Below, piece by piece: positions 1 to 6,557 of a stretch of 14,861 nt of DNA; position 1 is the first letter of the stretch, and the number at the start of each line of letters is the position of its first letter. The stretch is taken from NCBI GenBank assembly GCA_050288085.1, contig JBNKDD010000131.1:1-14861 (forward strand), given 5' to 3'. Source of the stretch: JBNKDD01 sp050288085. GTDB taxonomy: Bacteria > Chloroflexota > Anaerolineae > Aggregatilineales > UBA3940. The notes beneath the pieces were generated by a model that searched no databases, was not told the DNA's origin, and saw nothing but the letters and a program-made list of their open reading frames with translations. Position numbers and translations under genes: made by a program.

Positions 1-1
1 A

Positions 2-355
2 TCTGTTGCGTATCATGCAGCACAGGCTTTTGCCATTCAACTTGCCGGAACCGTTGGCTGGCTGCTGGCGGGCCTGGCCCTGACCATTATCTTTGCTATT
101 GCCCTCGCGGTTTCTGGGATTCTCATTGCCATCCTGGTGGGGATTATTCTGGCCCCTATTGTCGCCTTGTTAGGATCTGCGGCATACATGATCTGGGTGG
201 CCCTGCCGTTTATCATTGCAGGGCTGTCAATCTGGGCAACCGTCGAGACGGCTGGCGGCAAGGCATACAATTACCCCTACCTGGGTGAGTGGGTCGCCGA
301 GCGGCTGACCACCAACGGCAATTCTCAGCCGGTCGACGCACCACCGGCTGTTTAG
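2..355 (+). CDS. DUF4870/Tic20-like multi-pass membrane protein, C-terminal part (5' end outside window)
   Basis: The frame is open from the window edge to a TAG at 353-355, so at least 117 residues of an N-terminally truncated protein are visible. It opens with SVAYHAAQAFAIQL, which resembles the HAxQA motif near the start of DUF4870 (Tic20-like) domains. Long hydrophobic stretches follow, consistent with two or three membrane helices. The C-terminal end of the domain, A-G-G-K-A-Y-N-Y-P-Y, matches the usual 'A-x-x-G-x-x-Y-x-Y-P' ending. A short hydrophilic tail (NGNSQPVDAPPAV) closes the protein. The family consists of small bacterial inner-membrane proteins without an established function. 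Family assignment rests on motif recognition only. It lies 5' of the glycogen operon but is separated from it by two hairpins, so it is probably its own unit. Confidence 0.72.
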   Translation, partial: SVAYHAAQAFAIQLAGTVGWLLAGLALTIIFAIALAVSGILIAILVGIILAPIVALLGSAAYMIWVALPFIIAGLSIWATVETAGGKAYNYPYLGEWVAERLTTNGNSQPVDAPPAV

Positions 356-357
356 GC

Positions 358-388
358 AGGGTGGGGGCCACCAGAAGACCCCCACCCT
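358..388 (+). terminator. G/C-rich hairpin, likely terminator of the DUF4870 gene
   Basis: A perfect 10-bp stem, AGGGTGGGGG (358-367) with CCCCCACCCT (379-388), has an 11-nt loop and starts 3 nt after the stop codon. The tail (CTCTTG) is poor in T, so it is not a textbook intrinsic terminator, but the position and strength suggest a transcription end. Confidence 0.6.
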
Positions 389-400
389 CTCTTGCAGTGG

Positions 401-436
401 GGGCAGTCTCAAAATGGGGCTGCCCTTCTGCTTTTT
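401..436 (+). terminator. Second weaker hairpin followed by a T-run
   Basis: GGGCAG (401-406) can pair with CTGCCC (420-425) across a 13-nt loop, and a T-rich tail (TTCTGCTTTTT) follows. It stands directly behind the stronger hairpin at 358-388 and may act as a back-up terminator ahead of the glycogen operon. The short stem and long loop make this tentative. Confidence 0.35.
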
Positions 437-510
437 CTAGAAAACTGCTGCGAATAAACTTCGTTCGTACATCCCGTCAAGAATGCCACTTTAATATTTG
501 CGCCATGATG

Positions 511-519
511 TGATACAAT
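511..519 (+). promoter_or_regulatory. Extended -10 promoter element for the glycogen operon
   Basis: TGATACAAT fits the extended -10 pattern TGnTATAAT with one mismatch. No good -35 is seen at 16-18 nt upstream (the region is TTTAATA-like). Transcription would start near 526, giving a leader of about 50 nt to the SD-backed TTG at 575. The same TGTGATAYAAT string recurs on the minus strand at 11049-11059 and 11151-11161. Confidence 0.45.
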
Positions 520-556
520 TTGTGTGTCAAATAAAGCCCCCGCAAAGACCAGTTTT

Positions 557-565
557 GGAGAAAGG
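557..565 (+). promoter_or_regulatory. Shine-Dalgarno sequence that decides the branching enzyme start
   Basis: GGAGAAAGG lies 9 nt before TTG 575. The upstream candidate GTG 524 is preceded by AT-rich sequence with no SD. This site is the main reason for preferring the internal TTG start. Confidence 0.55.
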
Positions 566-574
566 CTTAGAGTC

Positions 575-2272
575 TTGGAACCAATTGGCGCATTCACCTT
601 TGTTCTGCACAGTCATCTTCCCTATGCACGAATGGCAGGTCGGTGGCCACATGGGGAAGAATGGATACATGAAGCCGCATCGGAAACCTATATCCCATTG
701 TTAAACGCCCTCAACGATCTTAAAGCTGAGGGTGTTTCGTTCAAGATAACCATTGGGCTGACCCCGATCCTGGTCGAGCAGCTAGCTGACGCAGATGTAT
801 GCGATCATCTGGACGCCTATCTCGACGAGAAGATTGAGGCAGCGAAGAAGGACATCCCACGCTTCGAAGAAGACGATGATCCTCACATGGCCTATCTGGC
901 GGAGTTTTACCAGAAATGGTTTGAGGATATCAAATCAAGTTTTGACAGCCGCTATCAACGGGATATTGTCGGGGCATTCCGCCAGCTTCAGGATGAGGGG
1001 TATATTGAGATTACCACCTGTGCTGCGACACATGGTTATCTTCCGCTCCTGAGTCGGGACTCCTCGATCTACGGGCAGATAAAAACCGGTATCGAAGCCT
1101 ATAAGCGTCACTTTGGGCGGGAACCCCGTGGTATCTGGCTGCCGGAGTGCGCTTATCGACCGGCTTACATCACCGAGGATGGCGTAACACGGCCTGGTAT
1201 CGAGCACTATCTGCACGAATTAGGGCTGAAAGTATTTTTCTCGGAGACACATACCATCGAAGGCGGCCAGCCGGTCGGCGTGGCTGCCGGTGATGCGATT
1301 GGCCCTTACGGTGAGATCAAGCGGCGGTACGTGATCCCGATCCGGGAATCAATTCCCCGGCGAGAAGCGACCACGTTTAAGGCTTACTATGTTTCTGATA
1401 CGACGGCTGGCGTTGGGGCGGATCAGCATTCCGGCGTAGCGGTGATCGGGCGGGATAACCGCACGGGGATTCAGGTCTGGTCGGCGGATTGGGGCTATCC
1501 CGGCGAGTATGATTACCGCGAGTTCCATAAAAAGGATGCTATCTCCGGCCTGCAATATTGGCGGGTGTCCGGCACACAGGTTGATCTGGGCTTCAAGGAT
1601 GCTTATCATCCCGATTGGGCACAAGGCAAAGTGGTCGAACACGCCCGTCATTTCGCGTGGCTGGCATCAGACCGGCTGAATAACTACAACAAAGAAACCG
1701 GTAACTATGGCCTGATCTCGTCGAACTACGATACCGAGTTATTCGGGCATTGGTGGTTCGAGGGGGTGGAGTGGATCAAGCAGGTACTCCGTCACCTGGC
1801 GGAAGATCCTAAGGTCGAGTTGGTGACGGCCAGCGAGTTTATCGAAGAGTATCCACCGTCAGAAGTGCTGCACATCCCGGAAAGTTCATGGGGGATGGGC
1901 GGCACTCACTGGACATGGGATAATCATGATACACACTGGATGTGGGGGCCGATTCATGCCGCCGAACTGCGAATGGAAAAGCTGGTAGAAAAGTACCCCG
2001 ATCCCGATGAAGATGCCCAGGCTGTATTGAATATGGCGGCCCGTGAGTTACTGCTGCTCCAATCGAGCGATTGGCCTTTCCTGGTGACAACCGGGCAGGC
2101 CCGCGAATATGCCATCCGGCGGTTTACACGGCATGTCGAGCGGTTCGAGGCGTTGGCGCAATCGCTGGAGTCTGGTCAACCGGATCGCCAGTTGGCCGAT
2201 GAATTGTACGAAGTGGACAAAGTTTATCCCAATATCGATTATCATTGGTTTACACCCCGACAGGGCAAGTAG
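575..2272 (+). CDS. GH57 family 1,4-alpha-glucan branching enzyme
   Basis: This cytoplasmic enzyme cuts an alpha-1,4-glucan chain and re-attaches the piece by an alpha-1,6 bond, making branch points in glycogen (EC 2.4.1.18). All five GH57 motifs are visible (numbered from TTG 575): HSHLPY at 12-17, THGYLPLL, the nucleophile motif WLPECAY with Glu191, the acid/base motif DTELFGHWWFEG with Asp386, and the aromatic-rich GGTHWTWDNHD from 442. The length of 565 residues fits the family. An open frame extends upstream to GTG 524 (582 residues), but that codon has no Shine-Dalgarno sequence. TTG 575 has GGAGAAAGG at 557-565 with a 9-nt spacer, and it starts the protein just before the conserved FTFVLHSHLPY strand, as in archaeal relatives. 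It is the first gene of an operon with glgA and glgC. A GH57 alpha-amylase or 4-alpha-glucanotransferase is less likely given the WLPECAY signature and neighbours. Confidence 0.92.
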   Translation: MEPIGAFTFVLHSHLPYARMAGRWPHGEEWIHEAASETYIPLLNALNDLKAEGVSFKITIGLTPILVEQLADADVCDHLDAYLDEKIEAAKKDIPRFEEDDDPHMAYLAEFYQKWFEDIKSSFDSRYQRDIVGAFRQLQDEGYIEITTCAATHGYLPLLSRDSSIYGQIKTGIEAYKRHFGREPRGIWLPECAYRPAYITEDGVTRPGIEHYLHELGLKVFFSETHTIEGGQPVGVAAGDAIGPYGEIKRRYVIPIRESIPRREATTFKAYYVSDTTAGVGADQHSGVAVIGRDNRTGIQVWSADWGYPGEYDYREFHKKDAISGLQYWRVSGTQVDLGFKDAYHPDWAQGKVVEHARHFAWLASDRLNNYNKETGNYGLISSNYDTELFGHWWFEGVEWIKQVLRHLAEDPKVELVTASEFIEEYPPSEVLHIPESSWGMGGTHWTWDNHDTHWMWGPIHAAELRMEKLVEKYPDPDEDAQAVLNMAARELLLLQSSDWPFLVTTGQAREYAIRRFTRHVERFEALAQSLESGQPDRQLADELYEVDKVYPNIDYHWFTPRQGK

Positions 2273-2290
2273 CGATATGGAAGGTGTGCT

Positions 2291-3733
2291 ATGAACATTG
2301 TTTTCACAGCAGCCGAATGCACACCCTATGTTAAAGTCGGCGGGCTGGCCGACGTGGTCGGTACGCTGCCCCCGATTTTGAGTAAGTTGGGGCATCCAAC
2401 CACCGTTATTATTCCCCATCACGGGCTGATCAAAGCGGCTATCAAGAAGGTCGCGGAATTAGAGGTCACCTGGATGGGGAATAATACCACACTCGAAATT
2501 TCGCATAGCAGAAGAGAAGCGGTAGACACCTATTTCATCCGAGGCTGGCCTTACATCAGCGGCCACGAGGATTTTGTTTATCATCACGATGAGGGAACCA
2601 ATGTCGGGCGGTTTCTGTTCTTTTGCTATGCGGCATTAGAGTGGGTGCGTGAGCTTGCCAGATCGCAAAACTGGCAGCCAGATATCATCCATGTCAACGA
2701 TTGGCACACTGCCATGATACCGTATCTGCTCAAGCAAGTATATGCCGATGATCCGGTGCTGGGGCAGATCGCCACATTATTTACGATCCACAATATGCGA
2801 TATCAGGGTTGGGGCCTGGACTGGCATCTGGCCCGGGCCGGGTTCCCCCCGGTTGAAAACAGCCTGCTGCACGCGATAGGCAAGGTCAATAACTCATTGG
2901 CGGTAGGATTGGCCTACAGCACGATGCTCAATACGGTCAGTCCACAGTATGCACAAGAGATCATCAACACCGATGAAGCCTATGGCCTGGATGGACTGCT
3001 GCAGGCCCGACAATCCCGGTTAAGCGGTATCCTCAACGGAATCGACCCGGCACGCTGGGACCCGGCAGTAAATGCGGTAATCGACACCCCATATGATTCT
3101 GCCCACCTGGGCAAAAAGGTGGAGAACAAGCTGGCCTTGCAAGCTGAGTTGGGACTATCGCAGCGTCCGGAAGTCCCGGTGTTCGGGACGGTGATGCGGA
3201 TGGTCGAGCAAAAAGGCCCGGATATTATGTTCCCTGCCGTGCATTATATGCTCTCCCAGAGTGATGTACAGTTTGTTCTGCTGGGAACGGGAGAAGCACG
3301 GTATGAGCAAGAAGCCCAAAAGCTCCAGGATATGTACCCGGACAAGGCTTCGATTAATCTTATGTTTGACGAGGCTCTGTCCGAGCGGATATATGCCGGA
3401 CTGGATGCCTTCTTGATTCCCTCATTGTTTGAGCCGTGCGGGATCGTTCAGATGATTGCGATGCGCTATGGTACCCTGCCAATTGTCCGCGCCGTTGGGG
3501 GGCTGGTGGATACGGTAACGCCTGATAACGGCTTCTTGTTCACCGAATACCATTCAGGCGCGTTAGGCTGGGCGATGGGACAGGCATTAGATGTATTTAC
3601 TAACGATCCAGCAGCATGGCGTCAACGCCAATTCAATGCCATGCAGCGTGATTTTTCATGGGAACGTTCGGCCAGACAGTATATAGAGTTGTATCAACGG
3701 ACGGTTAGCAACTATAAGAAGTATAGAGTTTGA
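2291..3733 (+). CDS. glgA: Glycogen synthase (ADP-glucose type, GT5)
   Basis: The protein transfers glucose from ADP-glucose to the growing alpha-1,4-glucan (EC 2.4.1.21) in the cytoplasm. It has 480 residues, the usual GT5 length. The N-terminal GT-B domain carries the ADP-glucose-binding KVGGLADVVGTLP motif (Lys15-Val-Gly-Gly) and HVNDWHT in the middle of that half. The C-terminal domain carries GTVMRMVEQKGPD and SLFEPCGIVQMIAMRYGTLP, with Glu381 as the conserved acidic residue of the EPCG motif, then VGGLVDTV. The ATG start has GGAAGG at 2279-2284 with a 6-nt spacer. It begins 18 nt after the branching enzyme stop and ends 13 nt before glgC, so the three genes should be co-transcribed. No frameshift or missing motif is seen. 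Confidence 0.96.
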   Translation: MNIVFTAAECTPYVKVGGLADVVGTLPPILSKLGHPTTVIIPHHGLIKAAIKKVAELEVTWMGNNTTLEISHSRREAVDTYFIRGWPYISGHEDFVYHHDEGTNVGRFLFFCYAALEWVRELARSQNWQPDIIHVNDWHTAMIPYLLKQVYADDPVLGQIATLFTIHNMRYQGWGLDWHLARAGFPPVENSLLHAIGKVNNSLAVGLAYSTMLNTVSPQYAQEIINTDEAYGLDGLLQARQSRLSGILNGIDPARWDPAVNAVIDTPYDSAHLGKKVENKLALQAELGLSQRPEVPVFGTVMRMVEQKGPDIMFPAVHYMLSQSDVQFVLLGTGEARYEQEAQKLQDMYPDKASINLMFDEALSERIYAGLDAFLIPSLFEPCGIVQMIAMRYGTLPIVRAVGGLVDTVTPDNGFLFTEYHSGALGWAMGQALDVFTNDPAAWRQRQFNAMQRDFSWERSARQYIELYQRTVSNYKKYRV

Positions 3734-3746
3734 GAGGAGCGGATTG

Positions 3747-5024
3747 ATGAAAGTACGGGCTGTTATCCTGGCCGGTGGAGCAGGAACCCGATTAGACCCA
3801 TTTACCCGAAAGCGTGCCAAGCCTGCCGTCCCTTTCGCCGGAAAATATCGGATTATTGATTTTGCACTTTCCAACTGTGTCAACTCTGGAATCTATGACG
3901 TTCTGGTGCTTACGCAATATCGGCCCCACTCACTGAATGAACATATTGGAAGAGGCCGCCCCTGGGACCTGGACCGGTCATTCTCAGGTGGAATTAAACT
4001 GCTCCAACCCTATGTTGGGCGGGAAGACTCGGATTGGTATTCGGGCACAGCAGACGCGGTTTATCAGAATCTGAATATGATCAAGCGGGCAGAAGATGAC
4101 CAGCAACAACCTGACCTGGTGCTGATCTTATCCGGTGATCATGTGTATGAAATGGATTTTCAAAAGCTGATCGATTTCCACCAACAGAGTGAAGCCGACG
4201 CAACCGTCTGTGCAATCAGTGTATCGCTTGAAGAAGCAACCCGGTTTGGCATTCTGGCAACAAACAACGAAAACAAGGTCGTTGACTTTGTTGAGAAACC
4301 CAGTGATCCCCCCGGCACTCTGGCATCAATGGGGGTGTATCTGTTCAACCTTGATGTACTTGAAGAAGTGCTAGAAGAGGATGCACTATCAGTCACCTCC
4401 GCACACGACTTCGGAAAAGATATCATACCCTATATGATTGAGGATGATTTTGAGGTATACGCCTTTCCCTTTAAAGGCTATTGGGTCGATGTTGGAACTG
4501 TAGATGCTTATTGGGAAACGCAGATGGCCCTGGTCGCCAACCCGCCAACCCTCGATCTGAATGATCGTTCCTGGATTATCCATACACGTAGTGAAAAACG
4601 ACCACCTCTGCGGGTTGAATCGGGAACGACGATCAGTGACAGTCTGATCACTCATGGATCGAGTATTGCAAGAGGCGCTGTAATTGAAAATTCGATCCTT
4701 TCACCCGGTGTGCGGATCGGTGAAAATGCCGTTGTGCGTGAATCTGTCATCATGACCGACTCGCATATCGAGGCGGGGGCAATTATCGAGCGAGCTGTCA
4801 TCGATAAAAATGTGGTGATTCACGAAGATGCGCGAGTCGGTGAAATTATATCTGGGGCCAGTAACCTGGGGATCGTCAGGATCGGGAAGAATGCCCGCCT
4901 GCCTGCCGGGATTATCGTCGGGCGCGGGGCACTGATCGGCTCAGATATACATGAAAATGATTTCCCAGGATTGGAAATACCCGATGGGGCCGTTGTCGAT
5001 AAAGCGCTGGAACGGGAATATTAG
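3747..5024 (+). CDS. glgC: Glucose-1-phosphate adenylyltransferase (ADP-glucose pyrophosphorylase)
   Basis: The enzyme makes ADP-glucose and pyrophosphate from glucose-1-phosphate and ATP (EC 2.7.7.27), the committed and usually allosterically controlled step of glycogen synthesis. The 425-residue protein has the N-terminal nucleotidyltransferase signature LAGGAGTRLDPFT then RAKPAVPF and RIIDFALSNCVNSGI. GTADAVYQN, SGDHVYEMD, FVEKP (181-185, with Glu183 and Lys184 of the sugar-phosphate site) and YWVDVGT (245-251) follow. The last third is a left-handed beta-helix of hexapeptide-like repeats (VIENSILSPGVRIGENAVV and following). The start chosen is ATG 3747, with GAGGAG at 3734-3739 and a 7-nt spacer; an overlapping TTG at 3744 is less likely. 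It is the last gene of the glycogen operon. The downstream gene is convergent, and no strong terminator is seen in the 61-nt gap. Confidence 0.96.
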   Translation: MKVRAVILAGGAGTRLDPFTRKRAKPAVPFAGKYRIIDFALSNCVNSGIYDVLVLTQYRPHSLNEHIGRGRPWDLDRSFSGGIKLLQPYVGREDSDWYSGTADAVYQNLNMIKRAEDDQQQPDLVLILSGDHVYEMDFQKLIDFHQQSEADATVCAISVSLEEATRFGILATNNENKVVDFVEKPSDPPGTLASMGVYLFNLDVLEEVLEEDALSVTSAHDFGKDIIPYMIEDDFEVYAFPFKGYWVDVGTVDAYWETQMALVANPPTLDLNDRSWIIHTRSEKRPPLRVESGTTISDSLITHGSSIARGAVIENSILSPGVRIGENAVVRESVIMTDSHIEAGAIIERAVIDKNVVIHEDARVGEIISGASNLGIVRIGKNARLPAGIIVGRGALIGSDIHENDFPGLEIPDGAVVDKALEREY

Positions 5025-5085
5025 CTCACTTGCCTGGACGCATGCAGGTTCAAACCGAAGGTCTAACACACCCTATCTTTGTCGA

Positions 5086-6000
5086 TCAGCGGGCGGATTC
5101 GTCGGATCGGATCTTATCAAGGAGGCCCGACCAACCGGGCAATCGAATAAGCGGTATCCGTGATAAGAGCGGCGACTCGTGCTCGCCTCCCGGATCAGGA
5201 GGTGCAAACAGCATTGTATAGGGGTGGACGTAATCAATAATCATTGGCTGGCCGGTTTCTGCATTATGGCCCAGATCAGGATGGCGCAGGTGGGGCAGCG
5301 GAACCGGCGACAGCCGTTTAGTCAAGGAGAAATCTATCGGCAGCCACCCTCCACCCAGGAATACGCCCATCACCGTATAGTAGAGCGTCCCTGACAGAAA
5401 GCCTCCATACCAGGTCAGATCGTGGTCGTTGTTGGCGAGGGTGGTGGGGTCTTGATAGTACATCCCAAAAACGGCTACCCGCTCACGAGGCACGCCGAGC
5501 ATCAGTAGTAAGGTTGCACCAACGACACTGGCAGTTGTATGGTCGGGGAGAAAAAGCAGCCCCCACCGCTCATAGACTTCTGCGACCGGGGCAAGTGCAG
5601 CCGCCGGGACAGGCGTGCTCGCCGTGCGACTGATCGACTGGGAAACGCGATAGATGAACTGCCGGGCCTGTTCCAGATTTTCTTGTGGGGCCATGCTTGC
5701 CAGACGGTGTATCCGGCGGACGGCCTTCCAGATCGCTTCGTCTTCTTCAATGCGCTCTCGACGGCCTGTGTAACGATTGCCAAATACATCGGTTGCGACC
5801 AGGCGCATAGGACGGGTTGGCTCCCAGACGCGATAGAAAAAACCCACCTCGTCTTGAACCGGCCACTGAGAAACGATGTCCTGGTACTGCTCATCCATAG
5901 GGCCAACCAGAACCGGAAAATCCAGTTCGGTCAGGCCACGTGCATGGAGATAAGCAACACGCCCCATATGGAGGGTATCCTGATTGAAACGACGCGCCAT
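5086..6000 (-). CDS. Cysteine-free transglutaminase-like protein, probably inactive; function unknown
   Basis: I do not recognise a named family, but residues 150-225 resemble a transglutaminase core. TASVVGATLLLMLGVPRERV (156-175) corresponds to the nucleophile helix and the 'LGIPAR' motif, and TVMGVFLGGGWLPID (209-223) to the 'HAWVEVYLPGGGWVPxD' strand pair. By that alignment the nucleophile Cys falls near His154/Thr155 and the catalytic His at Tyr207/Tyr208, while the Asp is kept (Asp223). The whole 304-residue protein has no cysteine, so thiol catalysis is excluded. There is no signal peptide or membrane helix, so it should be cytoplasmic. The region before the core (residues 80-140) is mostly helical and charged. 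ATG 6000 is preceded by GGGAAG, and a TATAAT-containing promoter lies upstream. It is convergent with glgC. Similarity to the fold is my inference; an enzymatic role, if any, is unknown. Confidence 0.75.
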   Translation of the reverse strand: MARRFNQDTLHMGRVAYLHARGLTELDFPVLVGPMDEQYQDIVSQWPVQDEVGFFYRVWEPTRPMRLVATDVFGNRYTGRRERIEEDEAIWKAVRRIHRLASMAPQENLEQARQFIYRVSQSISRTASTPVPAAALAPVAEVYERWGLLFLPDHTTASVVGATLLLMLGVPRERVAVFGMYYQDPTTLANNDHDLTWYGGFLSGTLYYTVMGVFLGGGWLPIDFSLTKRLSPVPLPHLRHPDLGHNAETGQPMIIDYVHPYTMLFAPPDPGGEHESPLLSRIPLIRLPGWSGLLDKIRSDESAR

Positions 6001-6045
6001 GTTATCTTCCCAGTCTGTAGGTAAGCATGGTTAGAGTACGGTTGT

Positions 6046-6073
6046 ATTATATATGAATCCCTACCATACCCAA
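6046..6073 (-). promoter_or_regulatory. Sigma-70-like promoter of the transglutaminase-like gene
   Basis: On the minus strand a perfect TATAAT (plus-strand 6046-6051) lies 16 nt from a TTGGGT -35-like box (6068-6073). Transcription would start near 6039, giving a leader of about 39 nt. The -35 matches only three consensus bases. Confidence 0.45.
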
Positions 6074-6118
6074 AAATAGCCCATTAGTCATGTTCAAGGA
6101 ACTACGAATAGGTGGCCC

Positions 6119-6478
6119 TTATCTGCTAGCGACGAATTCGCCCTGAGTTTCTTCCCCTTCATGAATCCAGTCACCTTCGATTCTGTTCTCTGAGATGAAT
6201 TGTCCCGACCAGCTTTCATCACCACTCAACTCAACACTTATCCCCTCGACTGTAAATTCACCTTCGTAGTTGACTTCGTAGATGTTAGTCTGGAAATAGG
6301 TCCCGGCAGAGGCTTCACCTGAAAAAGTGATTGTTCCGGTGTCGTAAGTGTTTCCTTCCTGATCGATCATGGTATATTCCCAGTCGCCGCGAATATCATA
6401 AGTTGGCGGCTCGGCTTTACAACCAGTCAGGCATGCCAAGGCGATCAGTACAAACCCTAACACTAAAAGACGCTTCAT
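6119..6478 (-). CDS. Small predicted lipoprotein of unknown function
   Basis: The 119-residue protein starts with a positively charged end and hydrophobic stretch (MKRLLVLGFVLIALACLTGC), ending in the lipobox LTGC with Cys20 as the lipidated residue. The remaining 100 residues are acidic and look all-beta: alternating stretches such as YDIRGDWEYTMID, TGTITFSG, GEFTVEGISVELSG and GQFISENRIEGDW suggest a small meandering barrel. The repeated G-x-W and G-x-F pattern resembles lipocalin-like or 'tocopherol cyclase-like' small barrels, but no specific family is recognised. The ATG has GGAG about 8 nt upstream. It lies 79 nt downstream of the lytic transglycosylase gene on the same strand, with its own -10-like element in the gap, so it may be expressed with it or alone. 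Confidence 0.8.
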   Translation of the reverse strand: MKRLLVLGFVLIALACLTGCKAEPPTYDIRGDWEYTMIDQEGNTYDTGTITFSGEASAGTYFQTNIYEVNYEGEFTVEGISVELSGDESWSGQFISENRIEGDWIHEGEETQGEFVASR

Positions 6479-6507
6479 CTATCTCTCTCCGCCCTTTGCC
6501 CAAAGAT

Positions 6508-6516
6508 ATTATGCCA
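6508..6516 (-). promoter_or_regulatory. Extended -10-like element before the small lipoprotein gene
   Basis: On the minus strand the sequence reads TGGCATAAT, matching TGnTATAAT with one mismatch, about 30 nt before the ATG at 6478. No clear -35 is visible. It could give the small lipoprotein a promoter separate from the upstream transglycosylase. Confidence 0.3.
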
Positions 6517-6557
6517 CTCATTCAAAATTGCTTCTTGTCCCTCAGCCTATTCAATAT

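Noticed and set aside
3744..3746. TTG one codon before the glgC ATG
   Set aside because: ATG 3747 has a good SD spacing and is the more common start codon; the difference is one residue.
5047..5056. GGTTCAAACC, which looks like a tRNA T-arm just after glgC
   Set aside because: No anticodon arm, D-arm or acceptor stem can be built around it; the upstream sequence is the end of glgC. A tRNA or attachment-site fragment is not supported.
5539..6024. 161-codon plus-strand open frame opposite the transglutaminase-like gene
   Set aside because: It is the antisense shadow of a gene with a promoter, an SD and recognisable motifs; the plus-strand reading has no SD or domain.
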